DNA of 64,000 nucleotides from Xylogone sp. PMI_703 (taxonomy: Eukaryota; Ascomycota; Leotiomycetes): the NCBI GenBank assembly GCA_021399445.1, contig JAJTUQ010000002.1, forward strand, positions 1,922,001-1,986,000, read 5' to 3'. The translations under genes and the position numbers were made by a program. Positions 36,764-48,270 of this stretch are shown piece after piece; within the stretch, counting starts at the first letter, position 1; every line of letters begins with the position of its first letter. The notes beneath the pieces were generated by a model. It was not told the DNA's origin, made no database searches, and saw only the letters and a list, made by a program, of their open reading frames with translations.

Positions 36764-39700
36764 AGTCAATCTCCTTGCAACAACCCAAAAAGCAGAACAA
36801 CTACGATCTTCGATTTTGAATCTTTTGTACGTGATATAAAAAATGGCGTTTTCCACAAAAAAGCAGAGGGAATTTTCATGCGGAGTACGGGATAGGAAAT
36901 TTACGGTTCGATGACGACTGGGACACAAACTGGGCTGGGACCTATACATGGGAAAGATGGCGTTTTAATTTCGATAGATGCACATATTGTCTCCTATCTG
37001 GACCTTTTTTCTTTTTTCTCTTTTTTCATGCTTGTTCTGTGTTGCGGGGGAGGAGAGGTTTGCGTGTTGTGTCTCATCCGAAGACCGGCAGGTCAAGGGT
37101 CTAGGACTATTTGTGTTTGCGTACTTGCTTGCGTGTTCAGGGAGGCCTTCTTGGTTGTTCATTATTAACGCGATGGATGAGTGGACTGTTGAACAGGTGG
37201 ATCCTCACGAACTGTGACATAGCATCATATTTTTTTTCTCCTTTGCGGAATTCCCCTTTCTTCGATACCTGTAGCTTTCAGCTTCACCAAAATGAAAAAT
37301 ATTCATCATAAAACCCTAATCAGCGCCCCCTGGTAGCTTTCCATATTGTGGTGTTGATGGACGCGAATGCGTGGGAGGCATGAAGTTGATTCTAGCCTAT
37401 ATTGGCAAAGATTTTTAGCTTACGGACGCAAGAGAGGGCTTGCTCGTATGGCAAGTACCGTTCGTATTGGAACCATCGTTTCATCGCTGCCTGTTCGTTA
37501 TGCCACTCTTGGTGCTTCTGTGCAGAACAGCTACGTACTCATCTACAACCATAATATGTTTCGCAGATACTTGCGAAGGGGCTTACGTACGCTCCTACGT
37601 GGATGTGAACAAAACAACATCTTTGCTTGATAACTAATCATGATGATTTGCACGACACCAACAATCACAATGGCCTAGCCATGGACAAACCATATCACAT
37701 CGACCCATCTCCCCACTTTACCATCTCCTTGGGGTGAGACTGAGGGTCACTTCCACCAAGCAAAGAGCAGAGAGTGCTCACGGTGTACAAGTACAAGGAA
37801 TTAAGCATAACAGCTGATTACTGTGCTATGCCGGTACACGTGCCGCGTGCTCCTTTCAAGGGAAAGAGCTGAGCCATTGAGACTACTATGGGCGAGGTCT
37901 CGGCCTTCGGACGTTGAGCGGACATGCGAATGTCCTGGGCACTGCCGACGTCTCACTCGTGGCAGTGAGAAATTAGTTAAGAGATTCGATAGATTAGGGT
38001 TTCTATCGGTTATGGTCTCCGAACTAGCAGCTGAAACGCAGGGATGGGAGCGAGAAAGCGGTGATATTCCGTGCTGAAACTAAGGTCCCTCAAAGCGCAG
38101 TAAGAGTGCCACGACCTACCATGCAGTCGGGAGAGCTAAACAATGGTATCAGCAGATCCGAATAGGACGGCCAATATATTTGCTCATTGGCGATTCCGAA
38201 TGAAGGAATTCTGAGCGAAAAATGGGAACTAGGAGCTGTCTTCTACCCAGATGTTGACGAAAGTATGCATCCGCCACACAACACATGGTCTCTTTCCTGC
38301 CGGGTCGATGCCTACGGATGGATGGATCCGCTGTAAGTGTGGTCATTTAGGCTTGATCGCATCATTTATCGCTGGTGGGATTGCCTTCCACATTTGCGGC
38401 TCGACTTTTCCTGGAGGATGCCTACGGACTTGGTGGATATACGAATATCGAAGGCATAGTCTCGTATCCGAATTGTCCGCTCTTCTCCGGATCTAAGCGG
38501 AAAATGACACCCAGTCCAACTTGCCAAATAAGCAAACGGTTGCATACAGCAGCTTGCTCCGTACAACACATGCTCCGAATTGTCTGAGGAAGGAAGTAAA
38601 AGTAAGCAGTCTGCCGTCTGCAGTGTGCCTGCAGAATTGATGTGTAGTGGAAGCACCTGAAGAGCACACACGGAGATGGGACGTCGAATTAGAGCGAGAG
38701 GCAATATCCAGATGTCCCACAAAGCTCGGTCATTCAGCAATGAGGGGCAGCTAGGCAGATAATTAATACGGCAACATACGTCCGCCCGGAGCCGGAGATA
38801 AACTCAATGTCTAATGGAGGTAATTTGACAGTGATCGCCGTTCAGGGCAACGTTAGCTACCCTATTTCGGTGTCATCCGCAGGGTAAACGGGCTAGATGA
38901 GCGACGAGCCCACATTTACCGTATCTTAGCCTCTTGTAGTTACCTTTCCTCTGGGTCTCCCTTGAACTGCCACATCTAGACGCTTTATCGGATCAGTGCT
39001 CTCTTGATTCCTGGCACGCCTCAGCACGGCATCGTCGGTGCTAGAATGCCTGTCTTCTTTTATAATAAGCAGAGGCAAGCCCCAATCAGCGGAAGGTGCT
39101 ATTTATTTCCTCGATTCAGGTTTTTCCTTTCCCCTCCGTCTTGTTACACGCCGAGTGCTATTAAATACTTCCTGTTCGTATTCTACCAATGAGCCAAATA
39201 TAAATGGGGTAAGGACTCGTGGCGCTTAGGTTGGTTGTCATCATTGCCGCTTGCGTCTTCTGTGGAGGGTACGCCTGCTTCTTGGCTGTTCCTGGGCATG
39301 CTCCATTGCGCAAGCTCTATATAACTCCACTGATGCACCTTACCCCTAATACCACACGTCCACCATGCCCACATGCAAGCTGAGGTGGACGTTGTCGTCA
39401 GCTGTCCTGGATATATGCTCCCGTCATGGATATATCTTTGTGTGAAGTATCTCTTCAAATCATATAACTAATGACGACCCGTTCGAAAGATTATTAAGGA
39501 AGATCTGATCCGTAATGCTGAGCAATAGAGCAGTGAACTGAACGAGGGCACAGTATCTCTTAAGAGGAGGATATCCCTATCGTGTTCACGGTCAACGAAT
39601 CAAAATATCTGACTACCAATTGCGCATAGCGACCTAAACCCTGGAAGACCCATTGAGAGGAGCGCATCATGCTAACCGGACTTATTTATTGAGGGACTGA

Positions 39701-41101
39701 GTGACAAGGAAAGCGTTCTCTTGGATATCAGATCAGCTTATTTATGCGCCTTGCATAACATCGACTCTTCACTAAGGACTACCTTTTGCGCGCCTTCGGA
39801 GCCTTGACGAGTGTTTGCATCTTCGACGAATGGTAGAGGGCTGTTGGAAGAGTAGTGAAAAGTGTCAACACAAAAATGAGGCACAGCAACACCCACGAAG
39901 AGGAAGAGAAAGGAACGAAATGTCGATGTGAAGGCACTGTTACCTAGTAGTGCAAGGAGCTTTGAAGTTAGGAGACTGGCACGATTTGGGATTACCGAGA
40001 CATAACCTAATTCTCCAAGGTCGGCGATCCAGTGGAACAGAAAGTTGAAAAGGGTAGAGCAATATTTAACGGTGAAGCTTGATATAGTATTCGACAAACC
40101 AAGTGGTGAACAAAGAGGGGAGCAACTGTTGCGAAGTGAGCATACCGCTTTAGGAAGTCACGACATCATTGGCCAGCCGCTATAGTCGCACCCTCCTCCG
40201 TGATATCCCTTGATGAATGATATATACATCAACTCTAACCACTGTTCAACATCAGTTAACTCTAGTCAAGCTGCATCAAAGTACGCCAGATGCTATCCTT
40301 TCTGTTGAACTCAAGGTGGTGGTGGCTCACTGAGGGCTTCGCTCTCAGGATCTTGGAACGGATATTTTAGAGATGAACAGCACGGCTATACACATATATT
40401 TCAAACTTCACATCAAAGTTGACAAAAATACATACAAAATATATACAAGGTAAAATATCGGTTATGGATTAGCTAATGAAGATTGAAGCTCTTGTTTCAT
40501 TCAGAATGGTTCTCCTAGGTATTTATACCGGAAAATAACATTCGTTCCGGATACGACTCGATGCACGGTCTATTTTCGTTGAGAATATCTACAAAATTTT
40601 CTCATTAAGAGTGAATCTTCAGCGATTACTCTCACTGGATATTAGCTTCATCTAAATAGGATGGCTAAATACAATTCATCCGGCCAATTTAAGCCATTCC
40701 ATCTATCGGACGGAACTGAGGCAGCTGAATCAGGGATATTGGAATCGTGCGACTTTCACTAGAGTATTTGGGCTCGAATCAGCGGCCTACTTAAACCACA
40801 ATTTATCTGTGAAGCTATTTGATGTCTCATACTCGTAGAGCATCCCAGATGCTTTGCTTCGCAGTTCCTATTGCAAATTGCTATCAGCTGGTTAGATTGA
40901 TGGATCAGATACGAGTGAGGGCCAGCATCAGGAAGGAAATCAGAGTCCCAGAAGTTCAAGCAAAACTTGACTTACAGATCATAAACACTACAGCCTCAGA
41001 GAGGTTTCCGTCACGGCCTTTTGCTACCGATTTTGGTATCTTATCGGGTATCGTAAACCCCACGGTATAGGGGGGTATCAGATTTATGTTGTGGCTGAAT
41101 C
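36764..41101. other. Gene-poor stretch (4.3 kb)
   Basis: Between the Rho-GEF 3' end and the transcription factor 3' end. Scattered short frames on both strands; the longest (minus 39738-40097) has a hydrophobic stretch but no ATG start and no family signal. No repeat, RNA gene or transposon is recognised. Confidence 0.45.
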
Positions 41102-43657
41102 TCATACAGCTCTACCACCAGGATGTGTTGGGCCGGGTCCACTAGTTGGCGGAAAACTTCCATACATCTGACTCCAGTTCATGAATGCATTATTGGGATT
41201 CACAGCAGTTGCACCCTTCATGAGCGATACATCCCCGCCAGTGTTATAACCGCCAATATAAATCGGCGTGGGTTGTGGGGGCTGGGTATACTGCATCCCA
41301 GTTGTCTGGTCAGTACCAAAGTTCATATTTCCAGGCCAAGGTCCTAAGTATCCATCTGCACCAAGGAAATCCCAGGGAACATCTACTGGGTCCGGTTGTA
41401 GGAAAGAAGACACCACATCTTCATACGTTCCCACATGCTTGATATCATAAGTACCAGCACCTGGTCCCTTCATGGTAAGTTGTTGGACCGGAGCTTCTTC
41501 CGAAGACCGGAAGAATCTAGGATCTGTATTGTGCTCTTGGAGTACGTTGACTATCCCAGCAAATTGAAATGATACCTGGGTAAGTATGGCGTATGTCGGA
41601 GAGAGATGCATACGTTTCAATGCGTCGTAAATAGACTGAACCTCGTGTTTACGACCCAGATCATCCATACTATCTTCCTGGCCTCTACGACGGGCCAAAA
41701 AGTCAAGTGACAGAATAATTGTGCAATGGTAGACATAGTACCCATCCAACCAAGATGTCCCGTTGAAGAGATGCCTTGCGTCTAGTTGATTCAAAAGCTC
41801 CAAACATCTCTTTGCATAGTTCCCACACGAAAAGCTAAGGGCTAATTCATCGTCATCCAAAGCGGTGGTATGAGCATGGTCCCCTATAAAGGAAGCCAGC
41901 TGCGCGCTTACTTTACGCAATATGAACGGTCGGGTGATGAGAATTTGAGTCTGAAGGCAGAAAACATGCAGCAGGATAACTGCACGCTGATGCTTTGGCG
42001 CGAGGTGCGGATTATCCAGTCGAAGGTGTGGCGGTAAGTCCTTCTCCCAGGCATCAACCTCTTGCAGAAATTGGTGTGCCAGAGCCGTCAAGGAAGGGTC
42101 TCCAGATTCATAAGGACTGTTTGGAACAGCATATATTTGACGTGTGACTTCTGCCTGGATCCTCGACATCCGAAGGGAGAAGTCTGTATAGTCAGGAGGG
42201 ATAAACTCACGGGTTCCAAGTGTGTCATCGTCCGGTAAGCTAACGCTAATATCTGCATCGTCAATTCCACTTGGTCTACCTAATATAGTGCATTGATGTT
42301 GTTCAAACATATAGATGGTCCACCAAATCTGCCGTCGCAGTTCTTGCTCAATTGGACTAAATCCAGCATTAATGACTTCACGATGCATGCCTAGTGCCAT
42401 AGCCATGCGGCTGGCACAGCCAAGGAGCATAAAGGCTGTATTCCGTTCCGTAGTGTTGTGCTGATAGAGCTGAAGGAGGAGAATGGCTTGCAAATTTGCA
42501 ATACTGCCTGAGCTGATGAGAAGGTTGACCCGAGCCTCTACAAGATCAAGGTATCGACGCTGAAGCTTGGTAAATTGCTCCTTATCATGGTTCTCAAATA
42601 TCTGAGCGCCGAAGACAAGTGTCATGAAGAGACAACATGCCCAACCAGGATCGAGGTCCTTGATAGCCTTTACCTCGTCTGCAAAGGTTGACCGGTACTG
42701 GTGAAGGAATGAGGTCTGATGTAAAATCGGGAAGTTTGGATGCACATGCTCAAAATATGCCCCAATAAGAGTATCACAAATCTCTCTCTTAGGGAGAAAT
42801 TTGATGAATGGAGTATATCTCGAGAGCCTAATCGGTGGGTCATCCATAGACCTAGAACGGATTGGCATATTCCGGAGCTTTGGTTTCAGATCCTGGTCGA
42901 GTTGCTCGCCTTCTGCCTGGGAAGGATCGTCTGCGCTCCTCTGTTTATCGTCCATTACCGCTGGTTCGAGGGCCTTGCTATGCCGTGTTTCGGCAAATTC
43001 TGACTGCAGCCTCGTTCGCTCGTCCGTGGGTCCATACTGCATACAGAATCCGTTGTATTGAGAGAGCATCTTCCGGCAACGAATCATGAAACCAAAGGAG
43101 CTTGAGGGCCCGATGTAGTGACTCGAGCCATGGGGTGTGGGGACGAGTCTCTCGTCAAGGATAGCACCAAACTTCTGCTTGTTGGACGGGCCACCAGGAC
43201 TGCTCGAAGATCTGGTGGGAATCAATGGTTTAGCAACGTGTGGCATGCTGTCCTTGTTAAACATTTCTTCCACGTCACTAGGGCTGCTGGTGGTAGGTAA
43301 TTCGATGTTGTGATTCCTGCCAATGGCACGAAGTGTTTCAATGTTACTTGTATCCTCATCGGGATACAAGCCCTTGATGAGAGCATCCAGCACTCGATAT
43401 CGTATACTGAGGGTTTCCACGCTGCCGTAGATGCGTTGCTTCCGAGGCAAGGTCGATTCACAAACGGCTCCTACTTCCACGCAGCTTTGACAAGGCTCTG
43501 ATGCATCACTTCCAACCGCTCGAAGACAGCGCACCCGTCTCTTCTTACATCGATCACAGCTCACCAGAGCCCGCCGACGCAGGTGATCCGGGATACGGCT
43601 CTTCTTCTTACCACTACCATGACGGTTCATTGTGATAACCCCGCGGGGAGATATCAA
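41102..43657 (-). CDS. Zn(II)2Cys6 transcription factor
   Basis: Single exon, 851 aa. Near the N terminus a basic stretch precedes a binuclear zinc cluster with cysteines at 34, 37, 44, 56, 59 and 66 (spacing C-x2-C-x6-C-x11-C-x2-C-x6-C), followed by a linker LPRKQRIYGSVETL. The middle holds the fungal-specific transcription factor domain (fungal_trans/MHR), with YFEHVHPNFPILHQTSF, then MALGMHREVINAGFSPIEQE and RRQIWWTIYMFEQ, all typical. The C-terminal part is Gly/Pro/Asn-rich and could be an activation region. It should bind CGG-type sites as a dimer. ATG at 43630 is an alternative start that keeps the cluster. It is divergent from the MFS transporter to its right, so it might regulate it; this is inference. 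Confidence 0.9.
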   Translation of the reverse strand: MISPRGVITMNRHGSGKKKSRIPDHLRRRALVSCDRCKKRRVRCLRAVGSDASEPCQSCVEVGAVCESTLPRKQRIYGSVETLSIRYRVLDALIKGLYPDEDTSNIETLRAIGRNHNIELPTTSSPSDVEEMFNKDSMPHVAKPLIPTRSSSSPGGPSNKQKFGAILDERLVPTPHGSSHYIGPSSSFGFMIRCRKMLSQYNGFCMQYGPTDERTRLQSEFAETRHSKALEPAVMDDKQRSADDPSQAEGEQLDQDLKPKLRNMPIRSRSMDDPPIRLSRYTPFIKFLPKREICDTLIGAYFEHVHPNFPILHQTSFLHQYRSTFADEVKAIKDLDPGWACCLFMTLVFGAQIFENHDKEQFTKLQRRYLDLVEARVNLLISSGSIANLQAILLLQLYQHNTTERNTAFMLLGCASRMAMALGMHREVINAGFSPIEQELRRQIWWTIYMFEQHQCTILGRPSGIDDADISVSLPDDDTLGTREFIPPDYTDFSLRMSRIQAEVTRQIYAVPNSPYESGDPSLTALAHQFLQEVDAWEKDLPPHLRLDNPHLAPKHQRAVILLHVFCLQTQILITRPFILRKVSAQLASFIGDHAHTTALDDDELALSFSCGNYAKRCLELLNQLDARHLFNGTSWLDGYYVYHCTIILSLDFLARRRGQEDSMDDLGRKHEVQSIYDALKRMHLSPTYAILTQVSFQFAGIVNVLQEHNTDPRFFRSSEEAPVQQLTMKGPGAGTYDIKHVGTYEDVVSSFLQPDPVDVPWDFLGADGYLGPWPGNMNFGTDQTTGMQYTQPPQPTPIYIGGYNTGGDVSLMKGATAVNPNNAFMNWSQMYGSFPPTSGPGPTHPGGRAV

Positions 43658-46370
43658 GGGTGCTTATCAAAGGAGTTCTCCTAGAGGCAAGATAGGATCT
43701 GGTGATGGTATTGGTGAAGGTTTATAGAGCATGCGATGGTCATGCTTTAAGAATTTCCCTAGGGCGCCCAAGCTTCTGACAAGTTGCTGAATAGGTCGAC
43801 GCAGCGGCCGTCCTCTCCTTTAGTCGTGGAGGCCGTCTTAGGGATCACGCTTTTGGCTCTTCAAGAATGGTGGGGAATGTGGTGGGAGAATGACGTTGCC
43901 CTGGCGGTCACTAGACCTGAAGCAGCGAGGACGAGGGCTTCTTTGCACAGCAGGAAACACGCGTCGGATCGGCCCAGCAGAGGTATCGACGAGTGGACTT
44001 ACTTCTAGAGGCAGGAGGTAATCTGGAAAAAGTAGAAACTCTTGCGATAAAGTTGGCCCTGCATGCACGATAAATTTAGATCTGGCGACAATTACAAAGT
44101 CGTGGTGGGCTAGCCCCAGGTCCGTTGAAGAGGGCCAGGAAGCCAGGCCCGGCAGGGTAAGCGTGGGCTGGGAGGACCGGTGGTCGTTGGTGGTTGCTGG
44201 TGGTCGCTGGTGCGGTGTGATGCTGGGTGGTCCTGGAGGTTCTGGCGAGCCCTGGGAGCCTCTCTCGTGCCTCTTGTGCCTCGTCGCCGTCTGGGGACCC
44301 AACAAGCGCAAGGCCCGGCGAGTAGACGAGCCCATGCGCCAAGTTAACCGCTGTTTGGCTGGTTGGTCTCCTCGGCGGACACTTATGCCAGAAACGGGTC
44401 TAAGATGTTAAATAAGGGTTTACCAGTAAGTGGGCTGTTGGCTGCTTTGGCTGTTTGACTGCTGCGTTTTTCGCTGGTAGCTGCTAAGCTGCTGATCTGG
44501 GACGCGCACGCAAACATGGAGAAGACGCAGGGTTCCTCGGTCGGAAAAGCCATGCTTTTCGGCAGAGCGCACGATTCGGCGTGTGTTCAGACGCTGCAGG
44601 CGGGCCTCTGCCAGCTACCTGCCAGCTACGATAGAGCCAGATCTCCAAAGTAGTGCACGGTATTTGCTGGCGGAATCGAGGATGGCTTGCATGGGCACGT
44701 AATTCACCAAGGACGTTAAACTGCTTTCGGGTACAAGATAATTTGGAGCGCGGTCCTGCGTCTTCGTCACCGTCGCATGGTACAGTACAGTAGTAGTGGT
44801 AGAGCAAAAGCAGGAGCACGCAGGGGCGCTGGGCTGGTGGGCTCGCTGAATAACGCGAGCATTTCTGGAGCGCTTGCCCCATGCAGTCTAGGTCTTGGCC
44901 GTTTGTGCCTGGCCTGGTCGCCTGGATTGTGCTTCTCGAAGTTCCAACTATCCCAGGGGTTCTTGTGCTTTGTGTGTTGCGCGCTGGCCGACACCATCAG
45001 ACGACGGAGAATTGAGAGACTCCAAATCTATTCGTGATCGGAGCCAACAATAAACATCTTGTTGTCCAAGGTTGGTTCTACGTGCCAATTCAGGACAGCC
45101 AATACCCGCAAGTGAAGAGTGCCATTAAGCGGCAGAGTATCCGGTAGAGGGCCAACCTTCAGCACCGTACACCGTGCCACAGTGGGCAGTGGTACAGCGC
45201 TACAGCAATAGCCGCAGTGCGGAGCAGGGCCAGCTTCCTCTTTTTCTCGGACTCGCCGTTGTAATGCTGCACGGTGCTACTGCTATGTTCGAAGACAAAT
45301 CCCAAAACATAGTCCACTGCAATTAATGTTTGAAACTCTTTGCCGATAGTCACGACACTATCCACGGAGTGCCGGCAATGCCACGAGGTATCGTACCACT
45401 TAGAGCAAGCCTCGTGAGTCGTTGCTATTCTTCTCCGTCTGCAGCCTGGGTTTTGGGGAAAGCACCCGCCAGCTTCCTGGACGATCCGGCTTGCCCCCCC
45501 CCCATTGTCCTTAAACTACCGTCGCCTCGACGGACTGCAATAGCGTTGATAGGCCCAGATCATGGGGTACTGGCCGACCAAGTGCCACTTTGCGCCGGTG
45601 CAGGAATGCCTGGCCTCTGCGTAGGCAGAGATCTGCTGTACGCACAGATAAGTCATCACCGATATGCTGTTCCTTAGTTCCCTTGATCTTGTGCCAGATC
45701 CAGCGAGTAGCGTCCGTTCCTGGTCGGCTTCTAATCCCAAAGTAGCCCAACAGAACGAGGGCAAACGGACGTGCGAATAACTCAGTGAGAGCGACCATGG
45801 TGGAGTGAAGTAAGATCTGGTCAGAAAAGAGAAGAAGTCATTGTGAAGAATCGTAGAGAGTAGGTTGTGGAGGAGTCAAGCTGGATACGTCAGTCCCGTC
45901 AGCAGTGAGGGCGAGAGTGAAACTATTGGTGGCGGCAGTTGCGGTGGTTGGCCAGCCAGAAGACCACAAATAAACTAGCTTTGCTGGCTTACTGACTGGG
46001 GGCCGCGGCAGGGCGTCGGCCGTCCCCTGGAAATCGCCCTGCAGCATGGGGTCTAGGGCACCTCGGGCACCTTCTAGGTTGTGCGCGATCGCAGAACAGG
46101 GAGCTCTTCAACCACCAACCAAACTGAAACTGTGCTGGGACTGCGACGCCATGCTTGTGCCTATCCCCTAGACTAGGCGTAGTACCGTAATGACCACAAT
46201 TTACTCCGATCTCCATGTAACTCTATTCTATCCTCCTGTCCTTTCCCAGCCTCTATCGCTGACGCAGCGAGTCAGTAATAGTCGTGGTGGTAAGGCTTAT
46301 GCTCGATAGCTATCGCGCTGCTCATTAGGTCAGCGTCCTGTCCTTTCCTAGAAAACCCACTCTCCTTCAA
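43658..46370. promoter_or_regulatory. Divergent spacer between transcription factor and MFS transporter
   Basis: 2.7 kb upstream of both genes. Holds a GGTGGTCGTTGG / TGGTCGCTGG repeat near 44175-44210, a C9 run near 45494-45502 and ACAGTAC words near 44780. Open frames here are short and without character. Any promoter site is unassigned. Confidence 0.4.
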
Positions 46371-48270
46371 ATGGGGTCAAATACAGACGAGAACGGCAGA
46401 GAGCAAACAGAGGTAGCCCCCAGCGTCGTCGTCGAGATGACAGATGCTCCACTGCCCCCATACTCCATCACATCTGAAGAACACCCAAACGCCGCAGTTG
46501 ACAAAGATGGCGAGAACACCGTTGCGTCCTCAGATGTGGAAAAGGGTAGTACAGTAACAGACAATGGATTGATCTTAGACCAACATGGCATGCCACTAGT
46601 ACCTCAGCCTAGTAGGTTCAAAGACGATCCTCTGGTGAGTCGTCAAGATATTTCCACAAAACGATGACATAGTGGATTACTTACAACGGCTGTTTTGTAG
46701 AACTGGTCACGCCGCCTGAAATGGCTAGTTCTCATCCAGGTCAGTATCATGGCCTTCCTGGGGCCTTTCAATGCTGGCCTGATCAACCCGGGTTTGATGA
46801 TGGTTGCTCGTGCGATGCACAAGACGCCCAAAGTCGCTGCCTACTCGACGACGTTGGCCATTATCATGGGTGGAATCTCTGTAAGTCGCTGCTTCCTCGC
46901 GAACTGTGGTCGGTCACATGATGCGAGACAACTGGTTGACAGGAAAACTGACAATAATGACATTAGCCTTTTCTCTGGGCCCCAATTGCTAATGTGTATG
47001 GTCGCCGGCCCGTCACCCTTCTCGCCATCTTGATGACTGCTGCTGGCGAGGCAGGGTCTGGTGCCTCGCCCAACTTCAGTGCACTGCTCGCGAACCGTGC
47101 TCTTGCCGGATTCGGGTTTGGAGGTATGATGTGGGTCGGAACCGCTGTCATCAATGACATCTTTTTCGAGAACGAACGAGGTGAAAAGACCGGCGTGTAC
47201 ACAATTTTCGTCACCAATGGTGCACATGTTGCTGCATTAAGTAAGTCAAAATTACTGCCAGGTTAGTTTTGATGACTATATTCGTGCTGATCATATCGTC
47301 ACACAGTTGGAGGTTATCTAGGTCAAAAGGAAGGCTGGCAATGGGACTACTATCTTGGTTCCTTCATAACAGCAGCATGCCTAGTTGTTGCAGCCTTTGG
47401 TCTCCCTGAGACCCTCTTCTGCCGTGATCCGCAGTTCCTCAGTAGCAAGACTCATGAGCGGACATACAGCCAAATGCTGTGGGATTTCCGAGGCAACGCC
47501 ATCCCCGGTCGCAAGCTTCGAAAGGGGGACTTCCTGCAGTCCTTCTACATGCTCAAGTACCCTTCCATCACTCTTCCATTCTGGTACTATACATGGGCCT
47601 GGACTTTCATCAATGTGCTTCCAGCAATCTCCCTAGCTGCAATCTATGCCAGGTTCTATCATCTACGTGCCGGACCTGTGGGTATCTGCTTGGGGGTTAG
47701 TCTCTGCAGTGGTAGCTTGTTGGGCGAAATCTGTGCTGGAAGAGCATCTGATTATATTGGCTTTGTGCTAGCAAAAAGAAACGGGAACGTGAGGAAGCCA
47801 GAACACCGCCTTTACCTGTCTACTTTGTCTGCTATTTTCATGCCAGTTGGTGTCATTACTTTTGGCGCTTGTGTGGGCAAAACCGGGTATATCGGCCCAT
47901 TGGTTGGTCTCGCAATTGGTAAGTCATGACATCGCTGGATCATTTGAACGATGATAATACATATACTAACGCAACTTCTTCAGGAGTCTTTGGTCTTCAG
48001 ATTGCCTCCACCTGTCTCTATGCCTACATCTCAGACTGCTACAAAGCACAATCATCCGAAAGCGGTGTTCTCTTCAATCTGAGTCGAGGCCTGTCATTCT
48101 GTGTAGGCTTCTTCGCAATTCCGTACGCAGAAAAGGTAGGTTTCTTCTGGGCATGGTTCACATTTGCAAGCATTATCTTTGTTTCTTTCATTCCTGTTGG
48201 GGCGTTGATTATCTGGGGCGAGAGATGGAGGGTTCGTCTCGGTCCACCCAAATTTCATCAATATATGTGA
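46371..48270 (+). CDS. MFS transporter, DHA1 type
   Basis: Spliced model join(46371..46634,46701..46880,46967..47240,47307..47918,47984..48270), 538 aa, with introns of 66, 86, 66 and 65 nt. About 90 acidic, Ser/Thr-rich residues precede the first helix. The DPLNWSRRLKW signature before TM1 is typical of fungal DHA1 (12-span drug:proton antiporter) proteins. Motif A lies in NVYGRRPVTLL after TM2. Further spans follow (GFGFGGMMWVGTAVINDIFF, then WYYTWAWTFINVLPAISLAA). Such proteins export drugs, polyamines or metabolites; the substrate is unknown. It sits divergent from the zinc-cluster factor, a common regulator-transporter arrangement. No frame damage seen. Confidence 0.9.

Noticed and set aside
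39738..40097. Minus-strand hydrophobic frame of 119 codons
   Set aside because: It starts with TTG, has no upstream ATG in frame and no clear introns or family resemblance.
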